The notes under the pieces: generated by a model
Database searches by the model: none
What the model was told of the DNA's origin: nothing
Seen by the model: only the letters and a program-made list of their open reading frames with translations
Origin: Steromphala cineraria
Lineage: Eukaryota; Mollusca; Gastropoda; Trochida; Trochidae
Reading direction: 5' to 3'
Assembly: GCA_916613615.1 (NCBI GenBank)
Contig: OU744721.1
Location: 54,694,747 to 54,758,746 of the forward strand
DNA length: 64,000 nucleotides
Made by a program: the position numbers and the translations under genes
Shown: in pieces, positions 1 through 9,263 of the stretch
How the letters are laid out: each line of letters begins with the position of its first letter
How positions within the stretch are numbered: position 1 is the stretch's first letter

Positions 1-247
1 TGAAAAAATAATACAGACGGGCGTTTATAATGATAATTAGGTTTACTGCTAACTAACTAACTGCTATTTTCGATCATTGATTTCAATATTCTAAAATCTG
101 CCTTTCAAAAGACACACACATAGCCGTTCACAATCCCAGGATTTTACCGTTGTATTTAAATAGTCTTTGTTCTAAAAAATATACACACAATCCTTCACAA
201 CCTGGGAATCACCCAATACACCATTTCGTGAACAAAGAAAACAGCTC
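1..247. repeat. Left edge of the satellite with diverged 63-bp monomers
   Basis: The first 120 bases are AT-rich with no feature I recognise. From about 130 two degenerate copies of the satellite box appear (TTCACAATCCCAGGAT near 131 and TTCACAACCTGGGAATC near 194). They are spaced 63 bp apart, half the period of the main array. I read them as old monomers at the array edge, before homogenisation into 126-bp dimers. Confidence 0.6.
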
Positions 248-2730
248 ACAGTCCATCACAATCTGGGAATAGACTACACTGCCCCGTCAGAGGGACACCA
301 AGACCATGTAAGAGCCCCTCACAATCTAAGACTGTACCCCCATACTCAATAGATTAAAGATAGAAAGTCACTAAGAGTCCATCACAATCTGGGAATAGAC
401 TACACTGCCCCGTCAGAGGGACACCAAGACCATGTAAGAGCCCCTCACAATCTAAGACTGTACCCCCATACTCAATAGATTAAAGATAGAAAGTCACTAA
501 GAGTCCATCACAATCTGGGAATAGACTACACTGCCCCGTCAGAGGGACCCCAAGACCATGTAAGAGCCCTTCACAATCAAGAATGTACCCCCATAATCAA
601 TAGATTAAAGATAGAAAGTCACTAAGAGTCCATCACAATCTGGGAATAGACTACACTGCCTCGTCAGAGGGACCCCGAGACCATGCAAGAGCCCTTCAAA
701 ATCTAGGAATGTACCCCCATACTCAATAGATTAAAGATAGAAAGTCACTAAGAGTCCATCACGATCAGGGAATAGACTACACTGCCCCGTCAGAGGGACC
801 CCAAGACCATGTAAGAGCCCTTCACAGTCGAGGAATGTACCCCCATAATCAATAGATTAAAGATAGAAAGTCACTAAGAGTCCATCACAATCTGGGAATA
901 GACTACACTGCCCCGTCAGAGGGACCCCAAGACCATGTAAGAGCCCCTCACAATCTAGGAATATACCCCTATACACCATAGTCTGAAGATAGAAAGTCAC
1001 TAAGAGTCCATCACAATCTGGGAATAGACTACACTGCCCCGTCAGAGGGACACCAAGACTTGGTAAGAGCCCTTCACAATCTAGGAATATACCCCTATAC
1101 ACCATAGACTGAAGATAGAAAGTCGCTAAGAGTCCATCACAATCTGGGAATAGACTACACTGCCCCGTCAGAGGGACACCAAGACTAGGTAAGAGCCCTT
1201 TACAATCTAGGAATATACCCCTATACACCATAGACTGAAGATAGAAAGTCGCTAAGAGCCCAATCTTTTCTCGGAATAGATTACACTGCCCCGTCAGAGG
1301 GACCCCGAGGCACCTAATATAAGAGCCCTTCACAATCTAGGAATGTACCCCCATACTCAATAGATTTAAGATAGAAAGTCACTAAGACTCCATCACAATC
1401 TGGGAATAGACTACACTGCCCCGTCAGAGGGACCCCAAGACCATGTAAGAGCCCCTCACAATCTAGGAATATACCCCTATACACCATAGTCTGAAGATAG
1501 AAAGTCACTAAGAGTCCATCACAATCTGGGAATAGACTACACTGCCCCGTCAGAGGGACACCAAGACTTGGTAAGAGCCCTTCACAATCTAGGAATATAC
1601 CCCTATACACCATAGACTGAAGATAGAAAGTCGCTAAGAGTCCATCACAATCTTGGAATAGACTACACTGCCCCGTCAGAGGGACACCAAGATTAGGTAA
1701 TAACCCTTCATAATCTAGGAATATACCCCTTTACACCATAGACTGAAGATAGAAAGTCGAAAGAGTCCATCACAATCTGGGAATAGACTACACTGCCCCG
1801 TCAGAGGGACCCCGAGACCACGTACGAGCCCTTCACAATCTAGGTATGTACCCCCATACTCAATAGATTAAAGATAGAAAGTCACTAAGTGTCCATCACA
1901 ATCTGGGAATAGACTACACTGTCCCGTCAGAGGGACCCCAAGACCATGTAAGAGCCCTTCACAATCTAGGAATATACCCCTATACACCATAGACTGAAGA
2001 TAGAAAGTCGCTAAGAGTCCATCACAATCTGGGAATAGACTACACTGCCCCGTCAGAGGGATCCCAAGACCATGTAAGAACCTTTCACAATCTAGGAATA
2101 TACCCCTATACACCATAGACTGAAGATAGAAAGTCGCTAAGAGTCCATCACAATTTGGGAATAGACTGCACTGCCCCGTCAGAGGGACCCCAAGACCACG
2201 TAAGAGCCCCTCACAATCTAGGTATGTACCCCTATACTCAATAGATAAAAGATAGAAAGTCGCTAAGAGTCCATCACAATCTGGGAATAGACTACACTGC
2301 CCCGTCAGAGGGACCCACAGACCACGTACGAGCCCTTCACAATCTAGGAATGTACCCCTATACACCATAGACTGAATATAGAAAGTCGCTAAGAGTCCAT
2401 CACAAACTGGGAATAGACAACAGTGTCCCGTCAGAGGGACCCCAAGACCATGTAAGAGCCCCTCACAATCTAGGAATATACCCCTATACACCATAGACTG
2501 AAGATAGAAAGTCGTAAGAGTCCATCACAATCTGGGAATAGACTGCACTGCCCCGTCAGAGGGACCCCAAGACCATGTAAGAGCCCCTCACAATCTAGGT
2601 ATGTACCCCTATACTCAATAGATTAAAGATAGAAAGTCACTAAGAGTCCATCACAATCTGGGAATAGACTACACTGCCCCGTCAGAGGGACCCACAGACC
2701 ACGTAAGAGCCCTTCACAATCTAGGAATCG
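248..2730. repeat. Satellite array: twenty 126-bp dimeric units
   Basis: Copies start at 248, 374, 500, 625, 751, 877, 1003, 1129, 1255, 1385, 1511, 1637, 1762, 1888, 2014, 2140, 2266, 2392, 2517 and 2643; the last is partial. The period is 126 bp except for three 125-bp units (starting 500, 1637, 2392) and one 130-bp rearranged unit (1255). Each unit splits into two 63-bp halves. One half starts AGAGTCCATCACAATCTGGG and the other AGAGCCCTTCACAATCTAGG, so the array is a dimer-based higher-order repeat. Because 126 is a multiple of three, the minus strand shows long open frames with a 42-residue repeat. These frames break at or near the off-length units, which argues that the array is not translated. 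Neighbouring units share private variants (for example AATCTAAGACTG in the first copies), indicating local homogenisation. Confidence 0.95.
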
Positions 2731-2769
2731 TCTTCTATATTCCATTCCATACACAGTTGCTTATAGCCA

Positions 2770-2956
2770 TTCACAATCTGGGAATTGACAACACTACTCC
2801 GTTAGTTGAGACTAAAAATATTCCTAGATTGTGATCATTCCCAGATTGTGCAGGTCTCACAATCTGCAGATTGTTTAAACAATCTAGGAATATTGACATA
2901 TTCCTAGATTGTGAGCTCACAATCTGCAGATTGTTCGAACAATCTGCAGATTGTGA
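2770..2956. repeat. Tiled perfect palindromes built from the satellite heptamer
   Basis: Immediately right of the satellite, the heptamer ACAATCT and its complement AGATTGT alternate in orientation at least ten times. Perfect palindromes overlap end to end: ACAATCTGCAGATTGT (2859-2874), AGATTGTTTAAACAATCT (2868-2885), AGATTGTGAGCTCACAATCT (2906-2925), ACAATCTGCAGATTGT (2919-2934), AGATTGTTCGAACAATCT (2928-2945) and ACAATCTGCAGATTGT again (2939-2954). Between them, 2879-2893 and 2898-2912 form a perfect 15-bp hairpin with a 4-nt loop. This extends outward as an imperfect inverted repeat of about 35-38 bp per arm. A satellite box at 2770-2786 and inverted boxes at 2820-2834 and 2837-2850 link it to the array. 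I know of no named element with this layout. Confidence 0.9.
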
Positions 2957-2976
2957 TATACCCCAGATGGTTCGTA

Positions 2977-3066
2977 ACATGTACACCAGGGAAAGGTCAA
3001 ATCTCCTAACCTGACATTCAACATACAACACAATTGCTACAGGAATAATAAAAAGCCATTACAACA
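2977..3066 (+). repeat. Dispersed repeat at the satellite's right flank (copy 1)
   Basis: The stretch beginning GTACACCAGGGAAA is similar, in order and spacing, to 59537-59612: a CACCAGGGAAA box, ATCTCCTAAYCTGACA, then ACAGGAATAA and a CATTACA box. The 59.5-kb copy has no satellite beside it. The flank is therefore a dispersed sequence, and the satellite plus palindromes may have been carried inside, or inserted next to, a mobile repeat. Confidence 0.6.
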
Positions 3067-3437
3067 TCGGACCCATTTCCAAGGATTATTATATTGAGTT
3101 AATATCTTAAAAAATAAGTGATATATAGTGGGATATGATTACAAAGTGAAGATGGTTTATTGTAATATGATTTATGTTGTGTCGTAGATGCCTGTTGTTG
3201 TTATCAATGCTTGACTATTAATGCGCTGTCTACTTCATTTTACAAATTTTTACAAATGAATTTTTTTCTGAAAAAAACTAACACTATAAGGAAACAAAAT
3301 TCAGAGTGGATCTTTGTCCTTGACAGCAATACATCTAATCATGTAAAATGTATGTACGCCTGTCAATGGTGTAACCAACACAGTTGACAAATGAATAAGG
3401 ATCTTTTACTCTATAATCTTTGCGTAACAGAAGTAAT
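3067..3437. other. AT-rich spacer, nothing recognised
   Basis: There are runs of A and T and stop codons in every frame. I see no repeat shared with the rest of the window and no coding, RNA-gene or promoter signal. Confidence 0.5.
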
Positions 3438-3620
3438 TGTGAGATCACCTCAACCGGGCTTCGAACTCGGGACCGCCTTCTGTAGTTATCAAGCACTTCA
3501 GTTCGACCTACGCAAGTGTAGTGAGCACCATGGACGGACATCATTGTGCAATCACCGCCACTGGATTCGAACGGTGACCATTGGGACGAGAGGCTATCTA
3601 TTCGGCTAAAGAAATATCCC
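3438..3620 (-). repeat. Dimeric tRNA-derived SINE-like element
   Basis: Read on the minus strand, two tRNA-like pol III modules follow each other. The first has an A-box TAGCCGAATAG (3598-3608), which fits TRGYNNARNNG, and a B-box-like GTTCGAATCC (about 3562-3571). The second has an A-box-like TAGGTCGAACTG (about 3500-3511), the segment AAGTGCTTGATAACTACAGA, and a B-box-like GAGTTCGAAGCCC (3456-3468). The region is markedly richer in GC than its surroundings. It does not fold as a canonical tRNA (no matching acceptor stem), so it is not a functional tRNA gene. Tandem tRNA-like heads are known in molluscan SINEs; I cannot name the family. No clear poly-A tail or target duplication was found. 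Confidence 0.65.
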
Positions 3621-4229
3621 TCTAGTTAAGGCCAGTAGGAATGATTATATCTCACCCTGCCACATCTAAATGTCAACCGAAAATTCCTTTTATGAACCTT
3701 GTTCTGGAGAAGGTGACCTTGTTAGTTTGATATCTTATTCTGATATACTTTGGAAAAATGTCAATGAAAAATATTTAAAAAAAATCTTAAAACAAGCTCA
3801 AGATTTCATAAATAACAGAAATTGAATATTACATCACGGCCAAATGCTTACATAAATCCAAAATATGATCTATGAGACATATCATTTCCCCACACCCTTC
3901 GAAAATGGTTTTGTAATTGTGCTGCAAAAAACAATAATGCCTTAATGTTATTGACATGAGAACCTAAAAGATGAAATATGAAAGATTGAGGATTGTGCAT
4001 ATAAATTGTGTTCTTTATATTGTTGACAATGAAGTTAACACAAAATGCATGGTGTAAGTCTAAGTAAGAGATAGTAGACCACCAGCTTGCCAATACTCTT
4101 GAAGGTTAATCATATTAAGTGTTTATTAAGATTGTGTTACTTTCAAATGTGTGACATGTATGTAGAGAAGTACTTATAAATAAATATAAAAATGCAAATG
4201 ATTTTTAAAAACAAGCACTAAAACCAAAA
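3621..4229. other. AT-rich spacer, nothing recognised
   Basis: No gene, RNA or repeat signal beyond AT-rich low-complexity DNA. GAAGGTGACCTTGTT near 3710 is an isolated less AT-rich patch without a partner in the window. Confidence 0.45.
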
Positions 4230-4415
4230 ATGTGCACACAAAAATACGAAGCTGACCTTCCAGTTGTCACATTTAAGACGCATGATCAATACTTTAAGTG
4301 TTGATTCAATTTCATGCCCTTTGATCATGACATGAACAAGATTACTAGGATCGACATGTCCAATGATCTGTTCCTGCATGGACATTGCTATAAATTTAGA
4401 TAGGCTTGAAAAGAT
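4230..4415 (+). repeat. Recurrent island P1, copy a
   Basis: About 150 bp centred on CCCTTTGATCATGACATG aligns closely with 49095-49255 and more loosely with 26395-26510. Shared landmarks in order are CATGATCAATACTT, GTTGATT, TTTCATGCCCTTTGATCA, GATCGACATGTCCAATGATC and GACATTGCTAT. The core holds inverted GATCAT/ATGATC words and a repeated ACATG. Flanks outside the island do not align. No reading frame is shared by all copies, so I treat it as non-coding; it may be an old transposon remnant or a duplicated regulatory element. Confidence 0.7.
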
Positions 4416-4974
4416 GTCGGACAAAAATCCAAATCAGATGTATTGGTGATAGTGACATCTAATATTACGCCTTTTACGAGTGATAAAATGGAAATTGTAC
4501 AATAATGCTAACATGGATTTTGTCTTTCCAAATTACAGAAAAAATTAAGACAATTGTTCAAGCTGACTTTATTGTACCTTTTTGTTAAATAAAACAAGAT
4601 AACTTTTGATATTCATTATTTGTATCAAACTAATTTTGCTGCGGATAGTTAATTTATGTAGAACCAATATTTTGTCAAGCTCAAAATCGAATGATAAAAA
4701 ACAAGGTACTTTAATAAATCTATCATTATTATGTTAACTGTTTAGATTACACCTCAAATAACTTAGTGATATTCCAATTGGAGATTGTTTTAATGACAAT
4801 AGCATAGAGATCTGTTTGAAGAACAAATGTTATGAAATCAACACCCTTTGTGAGTGCAAATATAATGATATACTCCATTTCTTCTCTGTACATAGAACCT
4901 TAGGCCAAACAAGCTTGTGCTTTTGAAAAAGATCACAAGAGAAAGCAAGTGTGAGATACTTAATATTTAGTTGA
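4416..4974. other. AT-rich spacer, nothing recognised
   Basis: Only AT-rich sequence with short chance frames; no shared repeat was found. Confidence 0.45.
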
Positions 4975-5115
4975 GTGTAGTAGGAGTAAAACATCAAACG
5001 CCCTAGAAGCCATATCCAATCCGGTAATTTAATATGAAGCTCAATAAGATTGATCCCCTGGATCAACTCATGTCATGATGTGGCAGGACATGAGTATGTT
5101 ATTGATTACACGTAT
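4975..5115 (+). repeat. Recurrent island P2, copy a
   Basis: It aligns with 52055-52175: CAATYYGGTAATTYAATAT, then GCTCAA, then GATTNNCCNGGATCA, and finally AGGACATRARTATGTT before ATTGAYYAC. Copies differ by small indels. In both places it lies downstream of a P1 copy (4.2 kb and 49.1 kb), which hints at an old duplication of a larger block. Confidence 0.55.
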
Positions 5116-5639
5116 TCTGGAGGCACGGTTCATTATTGAACTTGGAAGTGTAGGTCAGATAAGCCCTTGGCTAGGGCTTCATAGGGATTAATTGATCTAA
5201 TCAGGGGCAAACAATTATTTCTACTGCTCTGCACTCTGATACTGTTGGAGTATGGTGGTAAAGGTTTCAAGTGTGTGGCTCTTTGTTAGCATAACGACCT
5301 GAACCATTTCTACAATTGAAATGGGTTTATACTTTGGTAACTGATATGAGAACCTTCCCTTATATGTGTGTATATATTATCTAGACTAATACTACATGGC
5401 GTGACTCCGTTTTAGAAGATGTCAAATCTGTGATATGATTATATATTACGATTACACCTTGCATATAGCTTGATCTTAATGAGTTTGCTGTGGCGAATTT
5501 GCTAAAACCATGAATTTGTATGTGTATAAAGGTTATTTCATCCAAAATATTATAGATCATTTCATGAGAATTGATTGAGTACCTGCCATCAGCAGATTTA
5601 TATATTTGTAATAAACAAATAAGTTTTGTAACATTTTAT
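5116..5639. other. AT-rich spacer, nothing recognised
   Basis: No supported gene or repeat. A less AT-rich patch around 5120-5200 has no partner that I could find. Confidence 0.45.
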
Positions 5640-8080
5640 CAGTCAATACTCCCTAAGTTTTCATTACAGAAATAATCTGCTACACATTCGTAACACTCGA
5701 ATACTTGTCATATTAATGCAAACCAGATTAGACTTCAGTCACTGTGGTCATACATGTGGGAGCAACGATTGGTATCAGATATATTCATATTAAAAGGTTT
5801 TAATTTAAGGGCAACATCAGCGGGAAGGATACTTCACTTTTAAGGCATCGCAAACTTAAAGAATCACCGTGGGAGATTTTAGTGTTAGTAAGTTAGTGCC
5901 AAACGATATCTCGAAGTACTAGTGTCTTTATGAATATTTACAAATATCAATGTCATATCAACAAAGTTATTCATTGAAATCGGCTTTGTTAACATTAGGT
6001 ATTGACAATCGGCAACACTTGTGAATGCTGAATATATATATTCATTTACTATGATCCAACCATTTTCGTTATTGATATCAATTTAGATCTATCACCATAC
6101 CATTTAAGATCATATGCCATTTCTTATTTTAGAAGGCTTCTGCATAATTATATTTACATTTATGTCTGAGAATAAAAGTGGCAAACTTTTAATCCAACGA
6201 ATTTAAAATTACCATCCAGCGCAAGTAGAACAAGGCCCTGGAGAGTATGTTGAATAAAATATGTAATTATATAAGTCTTGTCCTATTGTGATGTAGATGA
6301 AATTTGCATGTTTGCATGTTTTCTCTATGTAACAGTCTCAGACTAGTCTCAGTTCCGAGATCCAGAACATATACACTATATTATATGCCAAATCACAATA
6401 ACGAATCTGTTTTGTATGCCAATGTATTGGATTCCCTCTCATGACAGAAACGAATCAATCACCTACCCCTGAGAACGGCAGATATATAACTTATGGTTTT
6501 TTGGTGGACATATTCCAATATTTTATGAACTTGACTTGAATAATGTGGGATTGATTGAGGTCAAAACACCCACAAATGAAATTAATATGTCTAATGATAA
6601 CAGCTCTCTGATCGCTATGATAGCTTTTTCAAGTTGACCACATAACCTTATTAAAGTTTTTAAGTCACAAAAAGTAATTCAGAAGGGTTCAGTTTCGTAA
6701 AGCTAATATCGTAGATATATGTGCACTTACTTAGCTTATATTTATACTGCTTTTTAAGTCTTTTTTTTTTAAAGTAAAACCTGGCACTGATGATATAACC
6801 CTCATTATTATTTCAAGTCACAACAAGTCATGAAACCATCTAAAAATCATACAAACTTCCGTCGTCCCGCAGAAACATAGAGCTATTAATGTACGTAACT
6901 TAACTTTAAATTACATGTCACTGACACATCAACTGTTAAGATGTTGGTTTCAACATCAAACAAAGTAATCACATGTGATGTGAAAATGAATAAGATAAAC
7001 TGAAATTGAAAGTTTTAGAAATAAAGGAATACAATCATCCCAATTGCTGTCAAGTGATGATGACTTTTTCGCATAATTTCCATTTTCAACACCTAGACTT
7101 TGATCTTAAAGGGGCAGTAGCACGTCTTTAGGGGAAATATAAGGTGATGTCAGGAAAATGAAAACTAATGGTTCCAATTGAAAGACAATGTATTTAAACT
7201 AAATCGAGTAGTAATAATTCACATATATAATGTAAAGAATAGCCATGCGATTCCTTTTTCTTACAGAAAATGAATCAGAGGTGTTCGCCAAGTGGCCGCC
7301 AATGGACTTTATGTGAATCTTCATACTTTGTCCCCTGACTATGGCTGATTGGTTTGTGTATGAGATTTATTACACAATAAAAAATAATATATTTAGCAAT
7401 AACATACAATTATCAGTGACAATTTAGAAATAGGAAATTAATAAAGAACGTGCTACTGCCCCTTTGATATCTAAAGTGTCAATAGTTTAAAAACAACATA
7501 TTTATCCTACATGAGAATCATGTATGAAAGACGTTATGAAGTATTATAAGGTTATAATTTTCTGTAAATATTCATCACTTTCATCTGGTATTATGTACGT
7601 CCTTATCACAGTGTGTATTACCGCTGAGACTGTGAGATCAATAGGTCCAACACATTCCTTAATATATGAATGCGAGAAAATAACCTGACACATATCAATG
7701 TCCTTTCAGCATTTTTGTTCAATTTTTTTAAAATGTAAGTGTACTTAGAGGTTGCGACGCGAACAATGTTTTAGACAATAACGGATTAAGACATTTTTAG
7801 ACAATAACTGATTAAGATTATAACCCATTCAAACTCAGAAAACCATTTATTTTGGTAAATCTTCAAGATTCTTATCCAAAACCAAATCAAGATACATATA
7901 CTTCCATAGTTCCGTTCTAAATAAACAGCAAATCGCAAAAAGTAAATATGGACGTCAAGATGATATAGTAGCTCAAGCTGTCCACCTGATATACCAAAGT
8001 CCCTCACAAAAGTATAGTTTTACGAGTAAAAATTATGCTGTTTAAAGTTATCTGTTTAAGATGATTATACTACCGTTGTA
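5640..8080 (+). repeat. Tandem segmental duplication P3, copy 1
   Basis: This block is collinear with 8270-13870 once the 3.7-kb insertion there is removed. Matching landmarks in order are: GCAACGATTGGTATCA (5762) with GCAACAATTGGTATCA (8384); TATCACCATACCATTTAAG (about 6092) with TATCACCATATCATTTAAG (about 12524); CACATGTGATGTGAA (6972) with the same word at 12796; TCGCATAATTTCCATTTTCA (about 7069) with CCGCATAATTTCAATCTTCA (about 13206); GAGATCAATAGGTCCAACAC (7634) with GAGATCAATAAGTCCAATAC (13401); and GACAATAACTGATTAA (about 7800) with the same near 13680. Many indels show that the duplication is old. It carries one MITE-A copy (7108-7465) that copy 2 lacks, so that MITE arrived after the duplication. 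Confidence 0.75.
7108..7465 (+). mobile_element. MITE family A, copy 1
   Basis: A 358-bp element with terminal inverted repeats AAAGGGGCAGTAGCACGT and ACGTGCTACTGCCCCTTT. The interior is shared with copies at 37976, 39547 and 46560: GGTGATGTCAGGAAAATGAA, GGTTCCAATTGAAAGACAAT, TGGCCGCCAAT and CTGACTATGG. It has no transposase frame, so it is non-autonomous. It sits inside P3 copy 1 at a point where copy 2 (near 13230) has no insertion. Confidence 0.9.
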
Positions 8081-8269
8081 TGAAAGATTACTTATAACAC
8101 CTGTTTAAAACGTTTGAAGACATTTCAAATTTTAAGAAAGAAAAATGCACGCTTACACTATTTATATTATAATCATGACAAAACGTGTCATCTATTCTGT
8201 TAGAACATTTTACAGGTATACAAAGATGTAGCTAGAAATACATTTTAGTAGACCAAGAGATTAGACAAT
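8081..8269. other. Spacer between P3 copies
   Basis: AT-rich sequence with no recognised feature; the exact duplication junction falls here or just outside. Confidence 0.4.
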
Positions 8270-8807
8270 ATTTGAAAATCCTTCATTACAGAAACAAATA
8301 TTAAACACATTCGCTTCAGAGAAGACTTTATGTTTATGTAAACTGCGATCAGACATCATTGTTTTTTATCATAATATTTGGCAGCAACAATTGGTATCAA
8401 ACACAATCACTTTGAAAGGTTCCAACTTTAAAGCAACTCCGTGGGAGGACTTCTAGAACCTCATGGGGAGCATTTAGTTTTTTATATACTGAATCCTTTA
8501 CTGAATACCGTGAGGAACCAATACATGTACCTTTATCTCAATATAGTTTTTATTGTACTTTTTAAAAATTATTCAGAACGAGGGATTATGATGACTCAAA
8601 TGTCCAATCAACCTTTTACTTCAGTTAAATCAGCTTCGCTAACTATGCGAATGTTGGATAAATGAATCATATCATTTGCTATGCAACAAAAAGGACATGA
8701 TTCTGCATGAAAGATTTATTGGTGTTTTCTTTATGCTTGTATAAGTTCTTCACAACATATGATTGAAAACTCTCTGGAAAGTGCATAACTGCAGAATTTA
8801 CATGTAA
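8270..8807 (+). repeat. Tandem duplication P3, copy 2, left part
   Basis: It aligns with about 5660-6070 (GGTATCA, AAAGGTTYYAA, AAGCAACTC/ACATC, CCGTGGGAG, GCGAATGTTGGAT with TGAATGCTGAAT). About 110 bp just before the insertion point (8700-8807) have no partner in copy 1. AACCAATACATGTACCTTTAT near 8516 recurs near 18730, beside another P3-like fragment. Confidence 0.65.
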
Positions 8808-8812
8808 CAATT

Positions 8813-9263
8813 GGACACAGCCCACAATTACATCGACTAACTTTTACCTCAACCCGGAAGCAATTCAGAGACAAAGTAGTCCCTAGTGGATAATTTATAA
8901 AAAATACTTCCAGACACTTTATTGTGACATGTGATGGTGCAAATGAAAGGTCTGACTCTCTAGTATGTGTGTAAATTTTTCTGGGTCTTGGAATAACTGT
9001 TAAAGTGTTGGTGTGAGCAGGCAAAGTGACCCCAAGTTGAAGGTCATGTCATGCTGAACGGCCTTGACGAAGGGGTCATATTTGTTGACACTCTCTACCG
9101 GCCTTCGCTGCCGCAAAAGGTGTGCTAATTTTTTGACTGAAAAGTGGTCTATGGCAGGTGAGTCAATGTGCAAAAGCTGAACGCCCAACCAAATATAGGG
9201 AAAAGGCTGTATTAGAAAGACAATGATGATAAAACTACTGTAAAATAATTGTGGTCTGTGGCC
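8813..9263 (+). mobile_element. 451-bp inverted-terminus element E, left copy
   Basis: It starts GGACACAGCCCACAATT and ends AATTGTGGTCTGTGGCC, inverted termini matching at 15 of 17 positions. It is identical to the right copy except at two positions I could find (GGAATAACTG versus GGAATTACTG; AAGTGGTCTAT versus AAGTTGTCTAT), so the pair is young or recently homogenised. It is richer in GC than its surroundings. Minus-strand frames cross it but end differently in the two copies, and none resembles a transposase. No further copy was seen in the window. Confidence 0.85.

Noticed and set aside
857..2494. Long minus-strand frames with a 42-residue repeat, which could look like a repetitive secreted or structural protein.
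   Set aside because: The frames exist because the satellite unit is 126 bp (42 codons) and one frame of the monomer lacks stops. They break where 125- or 130-bp units occur, there is no splice or promoter context, and substitutions do not respect codons.
3545..3620. Functional tRNA gene on the minus strand.
   Set aside because: A- and B-boxes are present but no acceptor stem or cloverleaf closes around them, and a second tRNA-like head follows directly, which is typical of a SINE.
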